Assembly (NCBI GenBank): GCA_937901265.1
Contig: CALCHA010000058.1
Location: 1 to 7,131 of the forward strand
Direction: 5' to 3'
DNA: 7,131 bases
Source of the DNA: an uncultured Phycisphaerales bacterium
GTDB taxonomy: Bacteria; Planctomycetota; Phycisphaerae; WQYP01
Shown here: positions 1-5,935 of the stretch, in pieces
How the letters are laid out: each line of letters starts with the position of its first letter
Numbering within the stretch: the stretch's first letter is position 1
Position numbers and translations under genes: made by a program
Notes under the pieces: generated by a model
Told to the model about the DNA's origin: nothing
Databases searched by the model: none
The model's input: the letters and a program-made list of their open reading frames with translations, nothing else

Positions 1-409
1 CGCCATACGCGAAGGGAAGGGCCACCCCAAGTGGCGGCGCCGTGCCGAAGCCGAACGTGGCGGCGTTGAGCAGGATGCTGAAAAAGTTGCCGGCCGCGCC
101 CGCGAGGGCGATGGGCGCCATGGCGAAAAGCGCCACCCGGGTGATGGGGGCGGCGGGTGGGGCGTAACGCAGCCACAGGAACAGCAGGAGCGGCAGGAGC
201 GTGGTGAACAGGGCCGCGAGGATCCACAGCAGGAGCAGCACGCGCGACGGGCGCAGGCGTTGCCGGCGGGCGTCCGACAGCACATCCCGGTAGATGCCCA
301 GAAGCGTGGTGGGTTTTACCGATTCGCGCTGGCGGCGACGGTGAGGAACGAGGAGCGGGATCGCTGTGAGAGCCAGGGCGAGGAGGAGCAAGAGAAGCGA
401 TGCAGGCAT
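1..409 (-). CDS. Hypothetical multi-pass membrane protein, N-terminal part (runs off window)
   Basis: An open minus-strand frame starts at an ATG at 409 and continues without a stop to the window edge, giving 136 residues. I do not recognise the family. Residues 4-21 form a leucine/alanine-rich hydrophobic segment that could be a signal anchor. A basic stretch (HRRRQR, 23-28) and a hydrophilic region with many arginines (40-56) follow. A second strong hydrophobic segment covers about 57-80 and a third about 92-115, the latter containing small residues (ALAGAAG). The pattern suggests an inner-membrane protein with at least three helices and a cytoplasmic arginine-rich loop between helices 1 and 2. 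The codon choice is strongly GC-ending, as in the rest of the window. The frame stays open upstream of the ATG, and a TTG at 427 is an alternative start; neither has a clear Shine-Dalgarno. It is divergent from the Fic gene. Confidence 0.6.
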   Translation of the reverse strand, partial: MPASLLLLLLALALTAIPLLVPHRRRQRESVKPTTLLGIYRDVLSDARRQRLRPSRVLLLLWILAALFTTLLPLLLFLWLRYAPPAAPITRVALFAMAPIALAGAAGNFFSILLNAATFGFGTAPPLGVALPFAYG

Positions 410-435
410 GCGCGACGGCCGATTCAAAAGAGGGC

Positions 436-467
436 TGGACAAACGTCTGGGCGAAAGGGGGTATCAT
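436..467 (+). promoter_or_regulatory. Weak candidate promoter for the Fic gene
   Basis: TATCAT at 462-467 is a fair -10 match and lies about 37 bases before the preferred Fic start. The only -35-like hexamer nearby is TGGACA at 436-441, which gives a 20-base spacer, longer than the usual 16-18. A transcript starting near 474 would carry the GGGAG ribosome-binding site at 493-497. This is a weak call from sequence alone. Confidence 0.25.
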
Positions 468-503
468 AAGGGGCGGTGGAGAAGGGCGGGAAGGGAGATG
501 CTG

Positions 504-1004
504 ATGGGCAGATACGACGCGGCGACGGGAGTGGAGGGGGAGTATGAGCCGGGCTCGCGCGGGCGGGTGTTGCGGAATTTGAGGGGGATACGGACGAAAC
601 GAGAAATGGACGAGGCGGAAGAAGGGGCGTTGCTGGAAGTGCAGCGGCGCTACGTGGAGACGATCGCCGTTGATCACCCTTTCAAATCGGCGGACCTGCG
701 GCAGATGCATCGAGATTGGTTGGGTGCGATTTATCCCTGGGCCGGCAATTATCGAACCGTGGAAATGTCCAAAGGCGGCTTCGTGTGGCCCCCTGCGCGG
801 CTGGTTGGCCAGAACATGGAACGGTTTGAACGCGACACGTTGAGGAGACTGATGCCGTTGGCGGGGGAGGACGATGCCATCATCGCGCGGGCGCTGGCCG
901 AAGTGCAGGCCGACCTTCTGCTGATTCATCCGTTTCGCGAGGGCAACGGCAGGCTTTCGCGGTGGTTCGTGGATTTACTGGCGATGCAAGGCGAGGAGCG
1001 TTGA
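504..1004 (+). CDS. Fic-family protein (AMPylator/toxin type), C-terminus lost to a frameshift
   Basis: Fic-domain enzymes usually transfer AMP from ATP onto a hydroxyl side chain of a target protein. The signature HPFREGNGRLSR is at residues 142-153 of the 166-residue product. It holds the catalytic His142, the acidic residue and glycines that bind phosphate and magnesium, and both arginines (150, 153). The region YPWAGNYRTVEM before the motif and the flap (GGFVWPPARLVG, 91-102) are also typical. I prefer the ATG at 504 because GGGAG at 493-497 sits 6 bases upstream. ATG 498 directly abuts that site, and the open frame back to 366 overlaps the divergent membrane gene. The frame stops at 1002-1004, only 13 residues past the motif, whereas the family normally has further helices. 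Those helices appear in the next frame (see 989-1150). No inhibitory (S/T)xxxE(G/N) motif is visible within the protein itself, which would make it a class I Fic needing a separate antitoxin. Confidence 0.85.
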   Translation: MGRYDAATGVEGEYEPGSRGRVLRNLRGIRTKREMDEAEEGALLEVQRRYVETIAVDHPFKSADLRQMHRDWLGAIYPWAGNYRTVEMSKGGFVWPPARLVGQNMERFERDTLRRLMPLAGEDDAIIARALAEVQADLLLIHPFREGNGRLSRWFVDLLAMQGEER

Positions 1005-1150
1005 ACTACGGATTCCTGGGGAGGGGAAGCAGGCAGCGGCGGGCGATGTATTTGCGGGGCGTTGTTGAAGGGTACAAAGGGAATTACGAGCCCTTGGCAT
1101 TGGTTTTGGCCGAAGCTTTGCGGCGGCCTTTGGCCGATGGGGCCGGGTGA
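989..1150 (+). pseudogene. Out-of-frame C-terminal tail of the Fic protein
   Basis: In the reading frame one base back, positions 998-1147 encode a segment that starts ALNYGFLGRGS and continues through YLRGVVEGYKGNYEPLALV to a TGA at 1148-1150. Fic proteins of this type normally continue after the HPF motif with a short linker, an aromatic residue before glycine, a basic helix and then a YxPL-like helix, so this is the missing C-terminus. Joining the two frames needs one extra base somewhere around 988-998, so a one-base deletion or a sequencing error explains it. I see no classical slippery heptamer for programmed -1 frameshifting. The repaired protein would be about 215 residues, a normal size. 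Confidence 0.75.
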
Positions 1151-1266
1151 ACCCTGGGGGGGCGGGCCCCTTCGAAGGCGCTCGATTCGCGCACGCTGTG
1201 GCGCAGCATCCGATCGCGGACGATCGGGTCTCTAAGGTACGGGTTGGTAGCGATGAGCGATTTCAT
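1084..1266 (-). CDS. Small Fic-inhibitor-like protein (candidate antitoxin), convergent with fic
   Basis: The 60-residue product begins MKSLIATNPYLRDP, followed by a basic amphipathic helix (RDRMLRHSVRE) and S28-S-A-F-E32-G33. This fits the (S/T)xxxE(G/N) inhibitory motif of Fic regulation, in which the glutamate pairs with the second arginine of the Fic motif and blocks productive ATP binding. The arginine partner is present in the neighbouring Fic protein. From memory, short proteins with a TNPYL start and an SSxxEG core accompany Fic genes. The last ~24 residues are a basic Ala/Lys/Arg/Pro tail, encoded antisense to the end of the Fic coding region, with a 67-base overlap to its repaired stop. 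An in-frame ATG at 1275 would add three residues, but the family-like start is at 1266. The arrangement is unusual, since class I inhibitors normally lie next to the toxin on the same strand. The function is inferred from motif and position. Confidence 0.65.
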   Translation of the reverse strand: MKSLIATNPYLRDPIVRDRMLRHSVRESSAFEGARPPRVHPAPSAKGRRKASAKTNAKGS

Positions 1267-1273
1267 AGGCGTC

Positions 1274-1279
1274 ATTATA
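1274..1279 (-). promoter_or_regulatory. Candidate -10 box for the antitoxin-like gene (possible leaderless start)
   Basis: The minus strand reads a perfect TATAAT ending 7 bases before the ATG at 1266. A transcript beginning the usual 6-8 bases downstream would start at or next to that ATG, so the mRNA would be leaderless. This fits the absence of a Shine-Dalgarno before 1266. I find no convincing -35 hexamer at 16-18 bases, and the extended -10 TG is absent. A perfect TATAAT is uncommon in such GC-rich DNA but could be chance. If this promoter is used, the alternative ATG at 1275 cannot be the start because it lies inside the box. Confidence 0.35.
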
Positions 1280-1366
1280 GCCTATCGGGTGCGGTGGCGG
1301 CGGTTCATGAATGACGCGGCAAAGGCGGTCGCGGCTCCCTCATGCGGGCGGCGTCGAGGAACGGGC

Positions 1367-2359
1367 TCAGCGCTTGCCGCCCTGCGCCCCTTTAAGCACC
1401 GCACTCACCGATTGATTGAGGTGAATGCGCTTAATGGCTTCCCCCATCAGTGGGGCGACCGAGAGGATCGTGATGCGCTCGCGGATGGGATCCAGCCGCG
1501 AGCAGGGCGGAATCGTGTCCGTGATCACCAGCCGCTCAATCGGCGACTTCGCGATCCGTTCCACCGCCTGCCCGGCGAACACCCCGTGCGTGGCCGTGAC
1601 GAAAATCCGCCGCGCCCCATGCTCCTTGAGCACTTTGGAGGCCTCGGAAATCGTGCCCCCGGTGGTGATCATGTCATCAAACATAAGCACCGTCTTGTCC
1701 TTGATCTCGCCCACGATGTTGTTCATCGCCACCGTGGTCGCCGACTTCCGACGCTTGTCGATGAACGCCAGGTCCGCGTTGAGTTTCTCGGCATAGAAAG
1801 AAGCGGCCTTGAGATTGCCCGGATCGGGCGAGACGATCACCAGGCCATTGGCACCGTCGGCGGTCAGATTGGGGAGTTCCTGGACGAAGTATTTCGAGAG
1901 AACGGGGCTGGCGAGCAGGTGATCCATCGGGATGTCGAAGAACCCCTGCACCTGCGCGGCGTGGAGATCCATGGCGATGACGCGATCGGCGCCCGCGGCG
2001 GTGATGATGTTGGCGACCAGCTTGGCGGTGATCGGCGTGCGGCCCTCGGACTTGCGGTCCTGCCGGGCGTAGCCGAAATAAGGAATGACCGCGGTGATGC
2101 GGTTGGCGCTGGCGCGCTTCAGACAGTCGATCCAGATGAGCAGCTCCATGAGGTGCTCGTTGACCGGGGTCGAGGTCGATTGAACGATGAAGCAGTCGCG
2201 CCCGCGGACGTCTTCGTCCAGCTTGACGATCAGCTCGCCGTCGGGAAACGAATCGACTCGCGCCTTGCCCACCGGGATGCCGATCTCGTTGCACAGCTGC
2301 TCGGTGAAGGCCGCGGAAGCGCGGCCGGCGAAAACCTTGAGGGTGTCGGCAAGGGACAT
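1367..2359 (-). CDS. prs: Ribose-phosphate pyrophosphokinase (PRPP synthetase)
   Basis: This cytoplasmic enzyme transfers pyrophosphate from ATP to ribose 5-phosphate to make PRPP, the precursor for purine, pyrimidine, histidine, tryptophan and NAD synthesis. The 330-residue product has the normal class I length. The hallmarks are ordered as expected: FPDGE (38-42), PYFGYARQDRK (93-103) with ATP-contacting residues, the metal/ATP region DLHAAQVQGFF with His133, the flexible catalytic loop around DKRRK (201-205), and the PRPP-binding loop MFDDMITTGGT (226-236). In that loop the residue that is Asp in most class I enzymes (DDMIDTGGT) is Thr232; the two preceding aspartates are kept. The ATG at 2359 has a modest GGAAA 6 bases upstream. 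The gene follows the GlmU-like gene by 54 bases on the same strand with no terminator between them, so the two are probably co-transcribed, an association also known for glmU-prs in Bacillus. Confidence 0.97.
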   Translation of the reverse strand: MSLADTLKVFAGRASAAFTEQLCNEIGIPVGKARVDSFPDGELIVKLDEDVRGRDCFIVQSTSTPVNEHLMELLIWIDCLKRASANRITAVIPYFGYARQDRKSEGRTPITAKLVANIITAAGADRVIAMDLHAAQVQGFFDIPMDHLLASPVLSKYFVQELPNLTADGANGLVIVSPDPGNLKAASFYAEKLNADLAFIDKRRKSATTVAMNNIVGEIKDKTVLMFDDMITTGGTISEASKVLKEHGARRIFVTATHGVFAGQAVERIAKSPIERLVITDTIPPCSRLDPIRERITILSVAPLMGEAIKRIHLNQSVSAVLKGAQGGKR

Positions 2360-2413
2360 GCGGGGTTTCCATGGTGAAAGGTGAGGGGGCCAGCAATCAG
2401 CGGGACGACGCGG

Positions 2414-3352
2414 TCATTCGATGACCTCGTTGGGCGGGACGACCCGGTGGGGGCCAATCCGCAGGCCGGCCCCGATGTGGGCGCCGCCGCCGATCCAGGT
2501 GAAGGGATCGACCGTCGTATCTTGGCCGATGGTGACCCCGAATTCAATCCACGTGTTTTCCGGCGAGACCAGCGTCACCCCCCCGTCCATGTGCAGCTTC
2601 TGAATCCGCTTCTGCATCACCCCCGCCACCGCCGCCAGCTCGCTCCGGGTGTTGATCGACAGCACATCCTCCGGCGGCACCGAGGGCAGCGCCTCCAGCC
2701 GCTTCCCCTGCCCCCGCAGAATTCCCAGCGTGTCCGTCAAATAATATTCCCCCTTCTTGTTGTTGGGCTTCACGTGGTCCAACGCCGCCAGAAGATCCGC
2801 CGCCCTGAAGAGCCAGTAGGTCGGGTTGACCTCCCGGATGGCACGCTGCTCGGGCGTGGCGTCGTTCTGCTCGACGATCCCGATGACATTGCCTGCCCCA
2901 TCCCGCAGGATCCGGCCATACCCCGTCGGATTCTCGAGGATCGCCGTGGCCAGCGTCACCGAGGCACCCGCCGCCGTGTGTTTCTGGGCGAGCGCCTGCA
3001 ACGTTTCGGCGCGAATCAGCGGGCCATCCCCCCCGAGAACGAACAGATGGTCGTCGTCGCCGACGCCGGTGGTCGCTTCAACCTGCGCCCGCGCCACCAT
3101 GACCGCGTGGGCGGTGCCCTTTTGTTCCTCCTGGATGACCCAGGTGATGTCGGTGGCGTGAGCGTAGCTCTGCATGACGCGGTCGCGGTCGTGCCCAATG
3201 ACGACGTACAGCCGCTTCACACCCGCTTCGCGGCAGGCGTCGAGGACATACGAAAGCATCGGCCGGCCGCAGATTTCGTGCAGCACCTTCACCTTCTCGG
3301 ATTTCATGCGGGTGGCTTTGCCGGCGGCAAGGATAATGGCGGAGAGGGACAT
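2414..3352 (-). CDS. glmU: GlmU-like N-acetylglucosamine-1-phosphate uridyltransferase lacking the acetyltransferase domain
   Basis: The enzyme is expected to join UTP and GlcNAc-1-phosphate into UDP-GlcNAc, the sugar donor for peptidoglycan or lipopolysaccharide. The 312-residue product begins with the nucleotidyltransferase signature LAAGKATRMKS (8-18) and a Lys (K22) in the usual activating region. It has QEEQKGTAHAV (74-84) for base recognition, GGDGPLI (107-113) with a metal-binding Asp, GYGRI (144-148), and GEYYLTD (201-207). After about residue 255 only the first turns of a left-handed beta-helix are present (hexapeptide-like repeats, 268-300) and the protein then ends. Classical GlmU is about 450 residues with a full acetyltransferase helix. 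Glucosamine-1-phosphate acetylation must therefore be done by another protein, or the substrate may differ; a related sugar-1-phosphate nucleotidyltransferase remains possible. The ATG at 3352 is chosen because GGAGG (complement of 3362-3366) lies 9 bases upstream and the domain begins right there. A longer in-frame extension would run through the tRNA gene. Confidence 0.88.
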   Translation of the reverse strand: MSLSAIILAAGKATRMKSEKVKVLHEICGRPMLSYVLDACREAGVKRLYVVIGHDRDRVMQSYAHATDITWVIQEEQKGTAHAVMVARAQVEATTGVGDDDHLFVLGGDGPLIRAETLQALAQKHTAAGASVTLATAILENPTGYGRILRDGAGNVIGIVEQNDATPEQRAIREVNPTYWLFRAADLLAALDHVKPNNKKGEYYLTDTLGILRGQGKRLEALPSVPPEDVLSINTRSELAAVAGVMQKRIQKLHMDGGVTLVSPENTWIEFGVTIGQDTTVDPFTWIGGGAHIGAGLRIGPHRVVPPNEVIE

Positions 3353-3430
3353 GGGCGGTGGCCTCCGTGGCGGTGGGGAAGGGGGCCATTGTCTATGCTG
3401 AGGGGGCAAAAGCAATTCGCGGCAGGACAT

Positions 3431-3501
3431 TTGGGGGATCAGGATTCGAACCTGAACAAGCAGTACCAAAAACTGCTGTGCTACCGTTACACCATCCCCC
3501 A
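3431..3501 (-). tRNA. tRNA-Gln (anticodon UUG)
   Basis: A 71-base cloverleaf can be drawn by hand. The acceptor stem TGGGGGA pairs with TCCCCCA over seven bases, the D arm is GTGT/GCAC, the anticodon stem GCAGT pairs with ACTGC around the loop TTTTGGT, and the T arm TCAGG pairs with CCTGA around TTCGAAT. The anticodon at loop positions 34-36 is TTG (complement of 3467-3469), reading CAA and CAG by wobble. The T1-A72 end pair is characteristic of bacterial tRNA-Gln. The 3' CCA is not encoded, so it must be added by nucleotidyltransferase. The gene precedes the GlmU-like gene by 78 bases and shares its direction, so the two may share one transcript. Confidence 0.96.
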
Positions 3502-3521
3502 GGATGGGCGGGAAGCGCTCG

Positions 3522-3551
3522 AGTGTAGTCGCGCAGGGGGGCACGGGTCAA
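3522..3551 (-). promoter_or_regulatory. Sigma-70-type promoter upstream of tRNA-Gln/glmU/prs
   Basis: On the minus strand a -35 TTGACC (complement of 3546-3551) and a -10 TACACT (complement of 3522-3527) are separated by 18 bases. The predicted start near 3515 is about 14 bases before the mature tRNA end. The -35 overlaps a small perfect inverted repeat, CGGGTC-N5-GACCCG at 3544-3560, which could be an operator or coincidental. No other promoter-like match stands out before glmU, so this may drive all three genes. Confidence 0.6.
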
Positions 3552-3641
3552 TTCGACCCGCCAACCCTTCGGCAGCGAAAACCCTCCTCACCGCCCTGCG
3601 CGCCCAGCTCCCCCTCCCTCCCTCGCCCCACGCCGCAAACC

Positions 3642-3677
3642 CGGAAAGCCCGCCGCATCGGAGCGACGGGCTTTCCG
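3642..3677 (-). terminator. Probable intrinsic terminator of the nrdJ-containing transcript
   Basis: An 11-base perfect inverted repeat (CGGAAAGCCCG at 3642-3652 and its complement at 3667-3677) with a 14-base loop lies 30 bases after the NrdJ stop codon. The AAAGCCCG/CGGGCTTT stem is the common form in many GC-rich bacteria. The T tract after the stem is weak (GGGTTTG), so efficiency is uncertain. It separates the reductase frame from the tRNA-Gln promoter. Confidence 0.6.
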
Positions 3678-3706
3678 CGCAAGTTCCCGGGACCATGCGC
3701 CGCGGC

Positions 3707-5935
3707 TCACGAGCAGCCGAGGCTCGCCCCGCAGTTCAAACATTTGTAGCACGACCCGTTCCGCACGGTGATCGACCCGCACGTGCAGGTCGGGGCGTCG
3801 CCCATCAGCGTCCCCATCGCCACATTCAGCGCGTTCGGTGCCGGCTCGCTCTGTGCATACCCGGCGCCCGTGCCGTTGCTGGCCTTGCCGTGCGCACCGT
3901 TGGGCCGATCGAGCCGCTGCGCCGCGTCCCGTATGGACTGGCGGCCCAGTGTGATCACCGGCGCCGAGGGCAGCGCCTCCTCCGCTTCCGCCGCCTGTGG
4001 CAACTCGTAACCCGCCATCTCCCCGCCACGCTTCGGCGCGTTCGCCGACCGATACCCCGGCACAAACTGCATCCCCAGCCAGCGCACAATGTAGTCGATA
4101 AAACTCTTGGCGAACGGAATATCCTGATTCGCCGTCATGCCGCTGGGCTCGAACCGGATGTGCTCGAACTTCCGCACGATCGCGTCCACCGGCACGCCAT
4201 ACTGCAGGTTCAACGAGATCAGCGTCGCGATCGTGTCCATGAGGCCACCGATCGTCGAACCCTGCTTCGCCATCGTGATGAACATCTCCCCAGGCGTGTT
4301 GTCCTCGAACAGGCCCACCGTGATGTAGCCCTCGTGGCCGGCGATGTCGAACTTGTGCGTGATCGAGGCGCGGGTGTCGGGCAGGCGGCGACGCAGGGGG
4401 CGTTCGACGATCTTCACGACGACCTTTTCGACCGGTTCGGGCAGGCGCGCCGCTTCGGTGGGGCCGCTCTTGCACTCGAGTGCGGGCGACGGATCGCCGC
4501 AGGTCTTGCACGCCGCACCCGCCTCCACCTTGAGCGATTCGAGGTCCTGGTCGTCGTTCTCCTCATCGGCCACCGAGTTCAGCGGCTGGCTGAGCTTGGA
4601 GCCATCGCGATACAGCGCCACCGCCTTGAGCGACAGCTTCCACGATTCAAGATACGCCTCCTCGATATCCCCGATGGACACCTCGTTGGGCATGTTGATG
4701 GTCTTCGAGATCGCGCCCGAGATGAACGGCTGCGCCGCGGCCATCATCTTGATGTGCCCGCTGTGATGGATAAACCGCTGGCCCCGCCGGCCGCAGCGAT
4801 TGGCGCAGTCGAAGATCGCGTAATGCTCCTGCTTCAGATGCGGGGCGCCCTCGATCGTCTGGCTGCCGCAGATCACTTCGTTGGCCTCCCGCACCTGCCG
4901 CGTCGTGAGCCCCAGCGCCCGCAACAGGTTGAATCCCGGCTTCTGCCACTGCTCCTTGGTGACGCCCAGCCGCCCCATCGCTTCCTCTCCCAGCGTCCAG
5001 GGAGAGAAGGCGAAGGCCAGCTCGAAAATAGAGGGCAGGCACGCCTCTATCTTTGCCAGATCTTCCTCCGTGAAGCCCTTCGCCCTCAAAACTTCCTGGT
5101 CGAGGTGCGGGGCGCCCTTGAGGGTGAGCGTTCCCAGCACGTAGGTGAGAATGTCCTTGATGTGCGGTTCGGAATAGCCCAGCGCCCGCAGCGCCGGCTC
5201 AATCGAACCGTTGGCGATTTTGAAGTACCCGCCGCCCGCCAGCTTTTTGAACTTCACCAGCGCGAAATCGGGTTCCACGCCCGTGGTGTCGCAATCCATC
5301 AGCAGCCCGATGGTGCCCGTCGGGGCGATGCACGTCGTCTGCGCGTTGCGATAACCATGCTGCTCCCCCAGCGCCAGCGCCCGGTCCCAGCACTCCCGTG
5401 CCGCCTGCAGCATCGACGCCGTGTGGGGCTGCTTGCCGCTGAACTTCGACGCGTCAATCCCCAGCGGCCGCACCGTCAGACCGGCATATTCCGCCGGGTT
5501 GTCATACGCCGCCGCCCGGTGGTTCCTCATCACCCGCAGCATGTCCTCGCGATTCTTCCCATAGCCCGCGAACGTGCCAAGCTCTTTGGCCATCTCGGCC
5601 GACGTGGCGTAGGCCTCGCCGGTCATGATCGCCGAGACCGCCCCACAGATCGCCCGCCCCGTGTCCGAATCGTAGGGAATCCCCGAGACCATCAGCAGCG
5701 TGCCGACGTTGGCGTAGCCCAGTCCCAGCGTGCGGTAATCAAACGAAAGCTGCGCAATTTCCTTCGACGGATAGGCCGCCATCAACACCGAGATTTCCAG
5801 CACCATCGTCCACAGACGGCAGGCATGCTTGAACCCCTCAATATCAAACTCCCGCGTCGTCTCGTTGAACAACTTCATCAGGTTCACCGACGCAAGATTG
5901 CACGCAGTGTTGTCGAGGAACATGTATTCGGAGCA
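3707..5935 (-). CDS. nrdJ: NrdJ C-extein: C-terminal ~742 residues of adenosylcobalamin-dependent ribonucleotide reductase
   Basis: NrdJ reduces ribonucleoside di- or triphosphates to deoxyribonucleotides using a thiyl radical generated by adenosylcobalamin. Numbering follows the chimeric frame. CSEYMFLDNTACNLASVNL starts at Cys117, the thiyl-radical residue, with Glu119 as its catalytic partner; Cys128 corresponds to the second redox cysteine of the barrel. The phosphate-binding loop APTGTIGLLMDCDTTG is at 320-335. A conserved SGHIKMMAAAQPFISGAISK stretch (508-527) and a TSCPD domain (about 638-745, including SITHKF and RFEPSGM) follow. The C-terminal cysteine cluster CTCG...CYKCLNCG...GCS (833-858) resembles a zinc ribbon or redox tail and ends normally. 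A variable linker lies at about 568-632. This half is intact and complete to its natural C-terminus; only the N-terminal half is missing. Confidence 0.93.
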   Translation of the reverse strand, partial: CSEYMFLDNTACNLASVNLMKLFNETTREFDIEGFKHACRLWTMVLEISVLMAAYPSKEIAQLSFDYRTLGLGYANVGTLLMVSGIPYDSDTGRAICGAVSAIMTGEAYATSAEMAKELGTFAGYGKNREDMLRVMRNHRAAAYDNPAEYAGLTVRPLGIDASKFSGKQPHTASMLQAARECWDRALALGEQHGYRNAQTTCIAPTGTIGLLMDCDTTGVEPDFALVKFKKLAGGGYFKIANGSIEPALRALGYSEPHIKDILTYVLGTLTLKGAPHLDQEVLRAKGFTEEDLAKIEACLPSIFELAFAFSPWTLGEEAMGRLGVTKEQWQKPGFNLLRALGLTTRQVREANEVICGSQTIEGAPHLKQEHYAIFDCANRCGRRGQRFIHHSGHIKMMAAAQPFISGAISKTINMPNEVSIGDIEEAYLESWKLSLKAVALYRDGSKLSQPLNSVADEENDDQDLESLKVEAGAACKTCGDPSPALECKSGPTEAARLPEPVEKVVVKIVERPLRRRLPDTRASITHKFDIAGHEGYITVGLFEDNTPGEMFITMAKQGSTIGGLMDTIATLISLNLQYGVPVDAIVRKFEHIRFEPSGMTANQDIPFAKSFIDYIVRWLGMQFVPGYRSANAPKRGGEMAGYELPQAAEAEEALPSAPVITLGRQSIRDAAQRLDRPNGAHGKASNGTGAGYAQSEPAPNALNVAMGTLMGDAPTCTCGSITVRNGSCYKCLNCGASLGCS

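Noticed and set aside
260..503. Plus-strand coding upstream of the Fic start (frames beginning at 260 and 366).
   Set aside because: The translations are arginine/glutamate-rich without resemblance and lie antisense to a convincing hydrophobic membrane protein. The Fic start at 504 has a well-spaced ribosome-binding site.
989..1010. Programmed -1 ribosomal frameshifting to produce full-length Fic.
   Set aside because: I see no X-XXY-YYZ slippery heptamer or obvious downstream pseudoknot at the frame change; a simple indel is the simpler explanation.
1244..2377. A plus-strand open frame of 377 codons antisense to prs.
   Set aside because: It is the complement of an unmistakable Prs gene, and its product has low-complexity Arg/His/Gly/Asp composition without any family resemblance.
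3353..3544. N-terminal extension of the GlmU-like frame up to an ATG at 3544.
   Set aside because: The extension would translate through the tRNA-Gln gene and lacks domain resemblance. The internal ATG at 3352 has a proper GGAGG and starts exactly at the nucleotidyltransferase fold.
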